Below are positions 1 to 8,436 of a DNA stretch of 64,000 nt, in pieces. The notes beneath the pieces are model-generated. The model was not told where the DNA came from, ran no database searches, and saw nothing but the letters and a program-made list of their open reading frames with translations. The translations under genes were made by a program, and so were the position numbers. The stretch comes from Bradyrhizobium campsiandrae (GTDB taxonomy: Bacteria > Pseudomonadota > Alphaproteobacteria > Rhizobiales > Xanthobacteraceae): NCBI RefSeq assembly GCF_014529705.1, contig NZ_JAANIH010000027.1:46805-110804 (forward strand), given 5' to 3'. Each line of letters starts with the position of its first letter. Positions within the stretch are counted from its first letter, which is position 1.

Positions 1-291
1 TCTCGACCCAGGGCTCGCGCGCGAGCGGCCTGATTCCGGCACCTGCTGAGACGTCGTCGGCACGATTGCTGCTCATGGCGCTTCACCGGCTGGAGGTATT
101 TCGTGGTCCGCCCCTGCCTCGAACCCGGCGCGGGATAGAATCAGCGCGTGTTAGCTTAAGCGAGCCGCCGATCAATGCCAGCGGCCGCTTGGCACCCTCG
201 ATTGGCGCCAGCACGAGCCTTTCCCCGCACGACCTGTTGATAACTGCCCCCGGCCTATCGTCGGCGGCCTCGAATCGACTCAGAACAAGAC
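1..291. other. Left-edge region with no supportable gene
   Basis: No reading frame here has convincing family features. The short open frames on both strands are arginine- and proline-rich translations typical of high-GC shadow frames. The stretch may hold the promoter of the sugar cluster and the tail of an off-window gene, but I see no clear -35/-10 pair. Confidence 0.4.
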
Positions 292-1029
292 ATGGAACAG
301 CAATACGCGGACACACGTAAGACTACGGTGACGCAGGTTGTGGCCGTGCGTCGGGATTCGCGGCGGGATAATCAGGTCAGCAGTGATTCGCCGGCTGCCC
401 CCCACACCGGGCTCGGCGATACACAGACGAGGCCGGTTGCGAAGGTGGAACACGTCGCCCAATATTTGCGGGAGGTCTGCGACATCGCCCTGGCCCTGCC
501 GGCAGGCGAGATCGAGGCGCTCTGCGACGAGCTCGTGGCCTTGCGCGAGCGCGGCGGCCGGCTGTTCATCCTCGGCGTCGGCGGCAGTGCGGCGAATGCA
601 AGCCACGCCGTCAACGACTTCCGCAAGCTGTGCGGCATCGAGGCCTACGCACCGACCGATAATGTCTCGGAGCTCTCCGCCCGCACCAATGACGAGGGCT
701 GGCCAAGCGTCTTCGTGGAATGGCTGAGGGTCAGCCGCGTCGGATCGCGCGATGCCATCCTGGTTCTCTCGGTCGGCGGCGGCAATCTCGAGCGCAATGT
801 CAGCCCCAACATCGTCTCGGCGGTACAGGAGGCGAAGGCCAGGGACGCACGCGTGCTCGGCATCGTCGGCCGCGACGGCGGCTATGCCAAACAGGCCGGC
901 GACGTCGTCATCGTCATTCCCACCGCAGCAGAGCAGCGTGTCACGCCGCATGCCGAAGCGTTCCAGGCGGTGGTCTGGCATTGCCTGGTGTCGCATCCGA
1001 AGTTGCAACGCAACGCCACCAAATGGTGA
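292..1029 (+). CDS. SIS-domain sugar-phosphate isomerase (GmhA-like)
   Basis: This is a 245-residue protein with a SIS fold, probably an aldose-ketose isomerase acting on a sugar phosphate, as GmhA does on sedoheptulose 7-phosphate. The SIS core begins near residue 80 with LFILGVGGSAANASHAVNDF, the phosphosugar-binding loop, followed by LVLSVGGGNLERN near residue 155. The C-terminal EAFQAVVWH segment is typical of GmhA-like proteins of rhizobial polysaccharide loci. The first 50 residues look unlike the family and are charged and low in complexity. A GTG at 445, giving MEHVAQYLREV, would fit the usual family length and may be the true start. It opens a same-strand cluster of sugar genes. The substrate is inferred only. 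Confidence 0.8.
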   Translation: MEQQYADTRKTTVTQVVAVRRDSRRDNQVSSDSPAAPHTGLGDTQTRPVAKVEHVAQYLREVCDIALALPAGEIEALCDELVALRERGGRLFILGVGGSAANASHAVNDFRKLCGIEAYAPTDNVSELSARTNDEGWPSVFVEWLRVSRVGSRDAILVLSVGGGNLERNVSPNIVSAVQEAKARDARVLGIVGRDGGYAKQAGDVVIVIPTAAEQRVTPHAEAFQAVVWHCLVSHPKLQRNATKW

Positions 1030-1195
1030 GGCGCTGGCTTGGCGACTCCGGGAGGAGTAATTTTAGGTCGTGCGTGAGTCGCGTTTGTGCCGGGCGGAAT
1101 GCGCTCGGTGCGATGGGGTAGATGGGTTTGATCTGGCTGCGCTGGCCCGCGTGAGGTGGATCCAGCGGGCAACGGGCTGAAGGGGCTTACGCAAC

Positions 1196-1966
1196 ATGAA
1201 CGCACCGAGCATCGACGCGCTCAATATCAAGATCTTCGGCGACGGCGCGGATCTCGCAACGATCCAGCGCACGTCGCTCGATCCTCGGATCAAGGGCTTC
1301 ACCACCAACCCGTCCCTGATGCGCGCGGCGGGCGTCGGCGACTATCGCACCTTCGGTTGCGCGGCGCTGCAGATGGTGCGTGATCGGCCGATCTGCTTCG
1401 AGGTGCTCGGCGACGACCTCGCCACCATCACCCATGAAGCCCGCGAGATCGCTTCCTGGGGACCGAACGTCTATGTGAAGCTGCCGGTGACGACCACCCG
1501 CGGCGAGTTCTGCGGCCCGGCCATCGCCGAGCTGGCGCGCGAAGGCGTAAAGGTCAATGTTACTGCCATTCTCACACTGAGTCAGGTGGAGCTCGTCCGC
1601 GACGTGCTCGACGCCACGACGCCGGCCATCGTCTCGGTGTTCGCCGGGCGCATCGCCGACACCGGACGCGATCCCGTGGCGATGATGTCGGAGGCGCTGG
1701 ACATTCTGGCCGATCGTCCGGCCGCGCAACTGCTCTGGGCCAGCCCGCGCGAGCTGCTCAATCTGTTCCAGGCCGATGCCATCGGCTGTCACATCATCAC
1801 GCTCTCCGCCGACCTCCTGAAGAAATTCGACCTGGTCGGCAAGGACCTCGATGTCTACTCGCGCGAGACCGTCGCGATGTTCCGCAATGACGCGCTGGCA
1901 GCCGGCTACGAGCTGTCACCGCGCAAGCCGGCCCGCAAACGCGTGGTCGGCCGTAACGATCGTTAA
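1196..1966 (+). CDS. Transaldolase-family protein
   Basis: A 256-residue TIM-barrel aldolase of the transaldolase/fructose-6-phosphate aldolase type. Such enzymes move a three-carbon dihydroxyacetone unit through a Schiff-base lysine. Visible family marks are GFTTNPSLMRAAG near residue 39, NVYVKLPVT near residue 98 with the expected active-site lysine, and VNVTAILTLSQ near residue 120. The length matches short transaldolases rather than the 320-residue TalB type. The location between a SIS isomerase and epimerase genes suggests a dedicated role in building the carbon skeleton of a surface sugar rather than in central metabolism. The 166 bp gap upstream holds no clear gene. Confidence 0.82.
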   Translation: MNAPSIDALNIKIFGDGADLATIQRTSLDPRIKGFTTNPSLMRAAGVGDYRTFGCAALQMVRDRPICFEVLGDDLATITHEAREIASWGPNVYVKLPVTTTRGEFCGPAIAELAREGVKVNVTAILTLSQVELVRDVLDATTPAIVSVFAGRIADTGRDPVAMMSEALDILADRPAAQLLWASPRELLNLFQADAIGCHIITLSADLLKKFDLVGKDLDVYSRETVAMFRNDALAAGYELSPRKPARKRVVGRNDR

Positions 1967-1981
1967 CGACACCGGATTGCA

Positions 1982-2974
1982 ATGTTCAAGAACGTCCTCG
2001 TCACAGGCGGTGCCGGATATGTCGGCCATGTCCTGGTCCCGCGCCTGCTCGCCGACGGCTACAACGTCACCGTCTACGATCTCCTGTTCTTCGGCTGCCG
2101 GCTGCCGAACCATCCGAACCTGCGCGTCATCAAGGGCGACATTCGCGACACCGCCAAGCTTGCTACGTATCTCAAGGGCCAGGATGCCGTGCTGCATCTC
2201 GCCTGCATCTCCAATGATGCAAGTTTCGAGCTCGACGAGAACCTCTCAAAGACCATCAATTACGACTGTTTCGAGCCGCTGGTGGTCGCGGCGCGCAAGC
2301 AAGGCGTGAAGCGCTTCGTCTATTGCTCGACCAGTTCGGTCTATGGTGTCAGCGAGGCGCCTGACGTGACTGAAGAGCATCCGCTGGTGCCGCTGACGCT
2401 CTATAACAAGTTCAAGGGCATGTGCGAGCCATTGCTGTGGAAGCATAAGGCTGACGACTTCACCTGTGTGACGGTGCGCCCGGCGACGATCTGCGGCTAC
2501 AGCCCGCGCACGCGGCTCGACCTTTCCGTCAACATCCTGACCAACCACGCCGTGAACAAGGGCGTCATCACCGTGTTCGGCGGCAAGCAGATGCGGCCCA
2601 ACCTCCATATCGAGGACATGGTCGACGCCTACAGGCTGATGCTGACGGCGCCGCACGACAAGATCCACGGCGAGACCTTCAATATCGGCTTCGAGAACCA
2701 CTCGATCGCCGATCTCGCCAGCATGGTGAAATCCGTCGTCGAGGCGAAGGGCAGCCGGGACATCGGCATCGTCACCACACCGTCGGACGACAATCGGTCC
2801 TACCACGTCAATTCCGACAAGATCCGTCGCGTGCTCGGTTACGCGCCTGCGCGGACGATCGAGGACGCGATGCGTGATCTCACCCGCGCCTTCGTCAACC
2901 ACCTGCTGCCGCACAGCTTTGACGACGACTGGTACTACAACGTCCGCACCATGAAGAAGCTCGGGGCCAGATGA
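1982..2974 (+). CDS. NAD-dependent epimerase/dehydratase (extended SDR), first of three
   Basis: A 330-residue extended short-chain dehydrogenase. The Rossmann motif GGAGYVGH lies near residue 9. The catalytic region shows a serine-rich strand (YCSTSSVYG, near residue 115) and a YNKFK motif near residue 142 in place of the common YxxxK arrangement of sugar epimerases. It probably changes the stereochemistry of, or dehydrates, a nucleotide-activated sugar. It ends in a 4-bp ATGA overlap with the next SDR gene, so the two are translationally coupled and may act in sequence. The exact substrate cannot be told from the sequence. Confidence 0.85.
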   Translation: MFKNVLVTGGAGYVGHVLVPRLLADGYNVTVYDLLFFGCRLPNHPNLRVIKGDIRDTAKLATYLKGQDAVLHLACISNDASFELDENLSKTINYDCFEPLVVAARKQGVKRFVYCSTSSVYGVSEAPDVTEEHPLVPLTLYNKFKGMCEPLLWKHKADDFTCVTVRPATICGYSPRTRLDLSVNILTNHAVNKGVITVFGGKQMRPNLHIEDMVDAYRLMLTAPHDKIHGETFNIGFENHSIADLASMVKSVVEAKGSRDIGIVTTPSDDNRSYHVNSDKIRRVLGYAPARTIEDAMRDLTRAFVNHLLPHSFDDDWYYNVRTMKKLGAR

Positions 2975-3981
2975 GCGCGCGTCCGACCGCACTGGTGACA
3001 GGTGGTGCCGGCTTCATCGGCAGCCACATGGTCGAGCTGTTGCTGGCGCGGGGTTACCGGGTGCGCGTGATCGACAATCTCGTCGGTGGCCGTGAGGCCA
3101 ACCTCGCCGCTCATGCCAAAAATCCGGATCTCGCCTTCGAGCGTGGCGACATTCGCGATCTTAAGCCGGGCGGCGCGCTGTTCCGCGACGTCACCGGCGT
3201 GTTCCACTTCGCCGGCATCGGCGACATCGTGCCCTCGATCGAGTCCCCGCTCGACTACATGTCGGTGAACGTGCAGGGCACGGCGCAGGTGCTGGAATGC
3301 GCCCGACAGGCCAAGGTGCGTAAGCTCGTCTATGCGGCGTCGTCCTCCTGCTACGGGCTGGCCGCGACGCCGACCCGCGAAGACCATCCGATCTCGCCGC
3401 AATATCCCTACGCGCTGAGCAAATACCAGGGTGAGCAGGCAGTGCTGCACTGGCACGCCGTGTACAAGCTCCCGGTCAACGTCATCCGCATCTTCAACGC
3501 CTATGGCACGCGCTCGCGGACGTCGGGAGCCTATGGCGCGGTGTTTGGCGTGTTCCTGCGGCAGAAGCTGGCCGGCAAGGCCTTCACGGTGGTCGGCGAC
3601 GGCACCCAGACGCGCGATTTCGTCTATGCCAGCGACGTTGCCGACGCGTTCTTGCGCGCCAGTGAAACCGAGCTCGCCGGCGAAATCTGGAACCTCGGCG
3701 CCGGCAATCCGCAATCCGTCAACCATCTGGTGGCCCTGCTTGGCGGCCCCGTGATCCATATTCCCAAGCGTCCGGGCGAGCCGGATTGCACCTTTGCGGA
3801 TATCGCAAAAATCCGCCGCGAGCTCGGTTGGGAGCCGAAGGTGTCCTTCGAGGAAGGGGTTCGCCGTATCCTCGCCGAGATCGAGTATTGGCGCGATGCG
3901 CCGCTCTGGAACCCGGAGACCATTGCCGCGGCGACGTCGGCATGGTTCAACGCCCTGGCGACCAAGGGAGCGCCGGCATGA
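2971..3981 (+). CDS. NAD-dependent epimerase (UDP-glucose 4-epimerase-like SDR), second of three
   Basis: A 336-residue extended SDR with GGAGFIGSHMVELLLARG at residues 9-26, AASSSCYG near residue 125, and the catalytic YALSKYQGE motif near residue 147. The FNAYGTRSRTSGAYGAV region is the sugar-binding part typical of UDP-glucuronate/UDP-glucose 4-epimerase relatives. Start and stop both overlap the neighbours by 4 bp (ATGA), which marks a coupled operon. It is distinct in sequence from the preceding SDR, so this is probably a different reaction on the same pathway and not a recent duplicate. Confidence 0.87.
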   Translation: MSARPTALVTGGAGFIGSHMVELLLARGYRVRVIDNLVGGREANLAAHAKNPDLAFERGDIRDLKPGGALFRDVTGVFHFAGIGDIVPSIESPLDYMSVNVQGTAQVLECARQAKVRKLVYAASSSCYGLAATPTREDHPISPQYPYALSKYQGEQAVLHWHAVYKLPVNVIRIFNAYGTRSRTSGAYGAVFGVFLRQKLAGKAFTVVGDGTQTRDFVYASDVADAFLRASETELAGEIWNLGAGNPQSVNHLVALLGGPVIHIPKRPGEPDCTFADIAKIRRELGWEPKVSFEEGVRRILAEIEYWRDAPLWNPETIAAATSAWFNALATKGAPA

Positions 3982-5537
3982 TGGACGATGCGACGCATCG
4001 TATGGTGAGCCATAAGCTGAAGAGCGCGGCCGAAATCGCCGCGCTGATCGGCCGCCGTCCGCGCGCCCGCAAGGTCATCATGTGCCACGGTACATTCGAT
4101 GTCGTGCATCCCGGCCATGTCCGGCATCTGCTCTACGCCAAGAGCAAGGGCGACATCCTGATCGCGAGCCTGACCGCCGACGCGCATATCCTGAAGGCGA
4201 ACTTCCGCCCCTTCGTGCCGCAGGAGCTCCGCGCCTTCAACCTCGCCGCGCTCGAGGCGGTCGATTACGTGATGATCGATCCGAAGCCGACGCCGATCGA
4301 CAACATCCGCCTGATCGAGCCCGACATCTTCGCCAAGGGTTACGAATACACCGCCGCAGGGCTGCATCCGCGCACCGCCGAGGAGAAGGAGGCCGTCGAG
4401 GCCTATGGCGGCGAGCTGATCTTCACGCCCGGCGACATCGTGTTCTCGTCCTCGCACATCATCGAGACGGCGCCGCCCTCGATCGCGACCGAGAAGCTCC
4501 TGACGCTGCTCTATGCCGAGCACCTCGATTTCGACAGCCTGCGCGGCGTGCTCGACCGTTTCCATGATCTGCGCGTCCACGTGATCGGCGACACCATCGT
4601 CGACACCTACACCCGCTGCGCCGTGATCGGCGGAGGCACCAAGACGCCGACCATGAGCGTGCGCTTCGAGGAGAAGCAGGATTTCGTCGGCGGTGCGGGC
4701 ATCGTCGCGAAACATCTCGCCAGCGCCGGCACGCGCGTGACTTTCTCCACCGTGCTCGGCGATGATGCGACCGCAGAATTCGTCAAGCAGGATCTTGGTA
4801 CGACCGACATTGATTTCCACGCCGTGATCGATCCGAACCGGCCGACGACCAACAAGGACGTCATCGTCGCCGCCGGACATCATCTGCTCAAGGTCGACCG
4901 CGTCGACAACCGGCCGATCCCGGAGCGCATTCTGCGCACCCTGATCGATCGCATCGCGTCGGTGCCGGCCGACATCGTCGTGTTCACGGATTTTCGGCAC
5001 GGCATCTTCAACCGCGAGACCATTCCGCATCTGGTCAAGGCGATCCCGAAGACCGCGTTCCGGGTCGCGGATTCGCAGGTGGCGAGCCGCTGGGGCAACA
5101 TCCTCGAATTCCAGGGGTTCGATCTGATCACGCCAAACGAGCGTGAGGCGCGGTTCGCGCTGGGCGACCAGGATTCGGTGGTGCGGCCGCTCGGCACCGA
5201 ACTGTACCGCCAGGCGCACTGCAAGACGCTGCTGCTCAAGCTCGGTCCGCGCGGCCTGATGGCCTTCCGCGGTGAGCCGAAGGGCGACGAGGATGTCCGC
5301 TCCTTCTTCGCCGTCGACAGCTTTGCCGATAACGTCGTCGATGCCGTCGGCTCGGGCGACGCCCTGCTCGCCTATGCCGCACCGGCGATGTACCTCACCG
5401 GCAACGCCGTCGTGGCCGCCGTGCTCGGCTCGCTCTCCGCCGCGGTCGCCTGCGAGCATCAGGGCAATGTCCCGACCGAGCCGAACGACATTCTCGACAA
5501 GATCGACCGTCTCGAGCGGCAGGCGCAGTACCGCTGA
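3978..5537 (+). CDS. Nucleotidyltransferase-PfkB kinase fusion (reversed HldE order)
   Basis: A 519-residue two-domain protein. Residues 30-165 form a cytidylyltransferase-type domain with CHGTFDVVHPGHVRHL; the HxGH nucleotide-binding motif is at 44-47. Residues about 195-510 form a PfkB/ribokinase-type kinase with GGAGIVAKHLASAG, the TPNEREA segment and the catalytic GSGD at 458-461. HldE of enterobacteria carries the same two activities, kinase first and adenylyltransferase second; here the order is reversed. By analogy it phosphorylates C1 of a sugar phosphate and then attaches a nucleotide. I chose the ATG at 3978, in the ATGA overlap with the preceding stop. An upstream extension in the same frame would run through the previous gene. 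Confidence 0.86.
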   Translation: MMDDATHRMVSHKLKSAAEIAALIGRRPRARKVIMCHGTFDVVHPGHVRHLLYAKSKGDILIASLTADAHILKANFRPFVPQELRAFNLAALEAVDYVMIDPKPTPIDNIRLIEPDIFAKGYEYTAAGLHPRTAEEKEAVEAYGGELIFTPGDIVFSSSHIIETAPPSIATEKLLTLLYAEHLDFDSLRGVLDRFHDLRVHVIGDTIVDTYTRCAVIGGGTKTPTMSVRFEEKQDFVGGAGIVAKHLASAGTRVTFSTVLGDDATAEFVKQDLGTTDIDFHAVIDPNRPTTNKDVIVAAGHHLLKVDRVDNRPIPERILRTLIDRIASVPADIVVFTDFRHGIFNRETIPHLVKAIPKTAFRVADSQVASRWGNILEFQGFDLITPNEREARFALGDQDSVVRPLGTELYRQAHCKTLLLKLGPRGLMAFRGEPKGDEDVRSFFAVDSFADNVVDAVGSGDALLAYAAPAMYLTGNAVVAAVLGSLSAAVACEHQGNVPTEPNDILDKIDRLERQAQYR

Positions 5538-5544
5538 GGTCGCG

Positions 5545-6474
5545 ATGAAAGTCATCGTCGTCGGGTACGGCGTCCAGGGCCACAAGCGCTTCAGGGTCGC
5601 GGGCGAAGACGCGGTCGGGATCGTCGACCCCGTCACGCCGGAGGCCAACTGGCGACGCCTCGAAGACGTTCCTGCCGACAGCTTCGATGCGGCCATCGTC
5701 TGCACGCCTGATGCCCCCAAGATCGAGCTGCTGCGCTATCTGCTCGAGCGCGGCAAGCATGTGCTGGTGGAGAAGCCGCTATTTGCCGCCAACGGTGACG
5801 AACTTCGCGCGCTGGAAGCCCTGGCCCGACGGACAGGCGCCCTGTGCCTCACCGCCTACAATCATCGATTTGAGCCGCATTTCGTGCGGATGCGCGCGCT
5901 GCTGCAATCCGGCCGGCTTGGTTCGGTCTATCGCTGCCGCATGTTCTATGGCAACGGCACCGCGCGGCTGGTGCGCAACTCGGTCTGGCGCGACAGCGGC
6001 GACGGCGTGCTCGGCGATCTCGGCTCGCATCTGCTCGACACCGTGCGGTTCTGGTTCGGTGATGTCGCCGATACCTTCCGCATCGTCTCGGCTGAAAGGT
6101 TCGAGAACCGCGCACCTGACCACGTGGTGATCGCCGCCGAGGGGCGCCCGCAGATCGAACTCGAGATGACCCTGTTGTCGTGGCGCAATCATTTCACCTG
6201 CGACATCTTCGCCGAGCATGGCTCGGCTCATATCGAATCGCTGTGCAAATGGGGCCCGAGCAGCTTCATTCACCGCACCCGCGTGCTGCCGAGCGGCCGT
6301 CCGCCGGAGGAGAGCCAGGTCCTGGTGCAGGACGATCCGACCTGGGCGCTGGAATACGCGCACTTCAAGCAGCTCTGCGAAGTGCGCGCGGCGACCGATC
6401 TCGCCAATGACATCTGGCTGCATCGCGCGCTGATGCGGCTCGGCGATGAGATTCGAGCGGGGAGGGCTGCATGA
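5545..6474 (+). CDS. Gfo/Idh/MocA-family oxidoreductase
   Basis: A 309-residue NAD(P)-dependent sugar oxidoreductase. It starts directly with the Rossmann motif MKVIVVGYGVQGHKR, then shows VLVEKPL near residue 73, the conserved EKP motif whose lysine is catalytic in this family, and GDLGSHLLDTVRFWFG near residue 155 with the usual active-site histidine. The ATG at 5545 follows the previous stop by 7 bp and has a weak GAGGT ribosome site. The likely role is oxidation or reduction at one carbon of the nucleotide sugar, as in 3-oxo-sugar pathways. The gene overlaps the next by 4 bp. Confidence 0.85.
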   Translation: MKVIVVGYGVQGHKRFRVAGEDAVGIVDPVTPEANWRRLEDVPADSFDAAIVCTPDAPKIELLRYLLERGKHVLVEKPLFAANGDELRALEALARRTGALCLTAYNHRFEPHFVRMRALLQSGRLGSVYRCRMFYGNGTARLVRNSVWRDSGDGVLGDLGSHLLDTVRFWFGDVADTFRIVSAERFENRAPDHVVIAAEGRPQIELEMTLLSWRNHFTCDIFAEHGSAHIESLCKWGPSSFIHRTRVLPSGRPPEESQVLVQDDPTWALEYAHFKQLCEVRAATDLANDIWLHRALMRLGDEIRAGRAA

Positions 6475-7745
6475 CCCTGCTCCGCATCGCCTATGCCGGC
6501 ATGACGCATCTCGGCCTCTGCTCGGCGGTCGCCGCCGCCGCCCAGGGTTTTGCGACACTCGGCTTCGATGCCGATGCGCACCTGGTCGGCCGCGTCGCCG
6601 CAGGCGAATTGCCGGTGCGGGAGCCCGGGCTCGATGATCTCTTGCGTGCGCACCGCGGCCGCATCAGCTTCTCCGCAGACGCGGCGGCGATGCGCGCATG
6701 CGACCTCGTCTATGTCGCTCCGGACGTCCCGACCGATAGCACCGGCGTCAGCGATCTCGGCAGCATCGGAGCCCTGCTCGACCTCGTGCTCGCCAACACG
6801 CGCGACGATGCCACGATCGTCATTCTGAGCCAAGTGCCGCCGGGCTTTACCCGGGCCCGACAGCGTCCCGGCCGCACCATTCTCTATCAGGTCGAAACGC
6901 TGGTGTTCGGCCGCGCGGTCGAGCGCGCCACGAAGCCCGAGCGCTTCATTCTAGGCTGCCTCGATCCGGAGGCGCCATTGCCGTCCGCCTGGCAGAGCTT
7001 TCTCGAATCCTTCGGCTGCCCTCTGCTGCCGATGCGGCTGGAGAGCGCCGAGCTTGCAAAGATCTCCATCAATTGCGCGCTGGCGGCGTCCGTTACCACC
7101 GCCAATACGCTCGCTGAACTCTGCGAGCGCGTCGGCGCCGATTGGTCGGAGATCGCGCCGGCATTGAAGCTCGATGGGCGCATCGGCCCCTATGCCTATC
7201 TCGCGCCCGGGCTGGGTCTCGCCGGCGGCAATATCGAGCGCGATCTCGCCACCGTGATGCGGCTGTCGGACCAGCACGGCACCGATTCCGGCATGATCCG
7301 CGCCATCGTCGCCAACAGCGTCCATCGCAAGGATTGGGCGCATCGCGAGCTGGACGAGGCCTTGCTGGCGACAGCGCCGCAAGCCCGCATCGGCGTGCTC
7401 GGTCTCGCCTACAAGGAAAACACGCATTCGGTGAAGAATTCGGCCGCACTGGCCCTGATCGCGCAGCTCGCCGCATGGCCGGTGCGTGCCTTCGACCCGG
7501 CCGTGCCTGCTTCCGCTGCACAGCATCCGAATGTGACGGCCGCTTCGAGCGCGCTCGACGCCGCGCGCGATGTCGATGCGCTCGCGATCATGACCCCCTG
7601 GCCTGAGTTCCGCGCGCTCGCCCCCGCCGATCTGGCGCGCCTCATGCGCGGGCGGCTGGTTCTCGATCCCTACCGCGTGCTCGACGCAGCGGCCGCGCGC
7701 ATGGCCGGGCTTGATTACCGCACGCTCGGCGCACGAGCGTCGTGA
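6471..7745 (+). CDS. UDP-glucose/GDP-mannose dehydrogenase homologue lacking the catalytic cysteine
   Basis: A 424-residue member of the nucleotide-sugar dehydrogenase family. The N-terminal NAD domain begins RIAYAGMTHLGLCSA, the middle helix has AELAKISINCALA with conserved K197 and N201, and the C-terminal UDP-binding domain has VLGLAYKENTHSVKNS. In true dehydrogenases the loop reads GGxCFPKD and its cysteine carries the thioester intermediate. Here the loop reads LAGGNIERD, with Asn254 at the cysteine position, while Asp258 is kept. The enzyme therefore probably cannot complete the usual four-electron oxidation to a uronic acid. It could do a two-electron step, or act as a reductase or epimerase. 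Its neighbours are sugar oxidoreductase and methyltransferase genes. Confidence 0.8.
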   Translation: MTLLRIAYAGMTHLGLCSAVAAAAQGFATLGFDADAHLVGRVAAGELPVREPGLDDLLRAHRGRISFSADAAAMRACDLVYVAPDVPTDSTGVSDLGSIGALLDLVLANTRDDATIVILSQVPPGFTRARQRPGRTILYQVETLVFGRAVERATKPERFILGCLDPEAPLPSAWQSFLESFGCPLLPMRLESAELAKISINCALAASVTTANTLAELCERVGADWSEIAPALKLDGRIGPYAYLAPGLGLAGGNIERDLATVMRLSDQHGTDSGMIRAIVANSVHRKDWAHRELDEALLATAPQARIGVLGLAYKENTHSVKNSAALALIAQLAAWPVRAFDPAVPASAAQHPNVTAASSALDAARDVDALAIMTPWPEFRALAPADLARLMRGRLVLDPYRVLDAAAARMAGLDYRTLGARAS

Positions 7746-7755
7746 CCCGAACTGG

Positions 7756-8421
7756 ATGATGCCAATGGCTGAAGTGGACCTCCTCTCCAAACTGCCGCGC
7801 GGCAAGCGCAATCTCTCGGCGCGCGCCACCGCCAAGACCGAGGAGCACATCCGCATCTCCCGCGAATATGGCGAGACCTATTTCGACGGACCGCGCGAAT
7901 ATGGCTATGGCGGCTATCGCTATGACGGACGCTGGGTGCCGGTGGCGCGGGACTTCATTGAGCACTTCTCCCTAAAACCGGGCGATCGCGTGCTCGATGT
8001 CGGCTGCGCCAAGGGCTTTCTGGTCAAGGATTTCATGATTGCCTGTCCGGGACTCGAGGCTTTCGGTCTCGACATCTCCCGCTATGCCCTGATGCATTGC
8101 GAGCCTGAGACGATCGGCCGCCTGCATCTCGGCAACGCGCTGGAGCTGCCGTTCCCTGACAACAGCTTCGCCTGCGCGACCTCGCTCAACACCATTCACA
8201 ATCTCGACCGCGCCGGCTGTATCCAGGCGCTGAAGGAAATCCAGCGCGTCTCGGGCGGCCGCGCCTTCGTGCAGGTCGATTCCTATCGCACGCCGGAGCA
8301 GAAGGCTGTCTTCGAGGAGTGGGTGCTCACCGCCCGCTTCCACGACTATCCCGAAGGCTGGATCGCGCTGTTTGGCGAAGCCGGCTATACCGGCGACTAT
8401 TTCTGGACGATCATCGAGTAG
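7756..8421 (+). CDS. Class I SAM-dependent methyltransferase
   Basis: A 221-residue protein with the SAM-binding motif VLDVGCAKGFL near residue 85 and an acidic motif GLDIS near residue 107. The post-motif ELPFPDNSFACATSLNTIHNL is typical of small-molecule methyltransferases. The N-terminal part is rich in tyrosine and glycine (GPREYGYGGYRYDG). Three possible starts lie close together (7756, 7759 and 7765), all just after the previous stop. In this setting it probably methylates the sugar made by the cluster, or C-methylates an intermediate. The acceptor is not known. Confidence 0.8.
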   Translation: MMPMAEVDLLSKLPRGKRNLSARATAKTEEHIRISREYGETYFDGPREYGYGGYRYDGRWVPVARDFIEHFSLKPGDRVLDVGCAKGFLVKDFMIACPGLEAFGLDISRYALMHCEPETIGRLHLGNALELPFPDNSFACATSLNTIHNLDRAGCIQALKEIQRVSGGRAFVQVDSYRTPEQKAVFEEWVLTARFHDYPEGWIALFGEAGYTGDYFWTIIE

Positions 8422-8436
8422 GACGAGGACGCTGTC

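Noticed and set aside
1045..1058. Small hairpin ACTCC-GGGA-GGAGT after the SIS gene as a terminator
   Set aside because: The stem is only 5 bp, the T run is short and the next gene is likely in the same operon.
3624..5720. A 698-codon minus-strand frame opposite the kinase fusion
   Set aside because: The translation is rich in Arg, Asp and Gly with no family features, and the forward strand encodes a well-recognised protein. It is a high-GC shadow frame.
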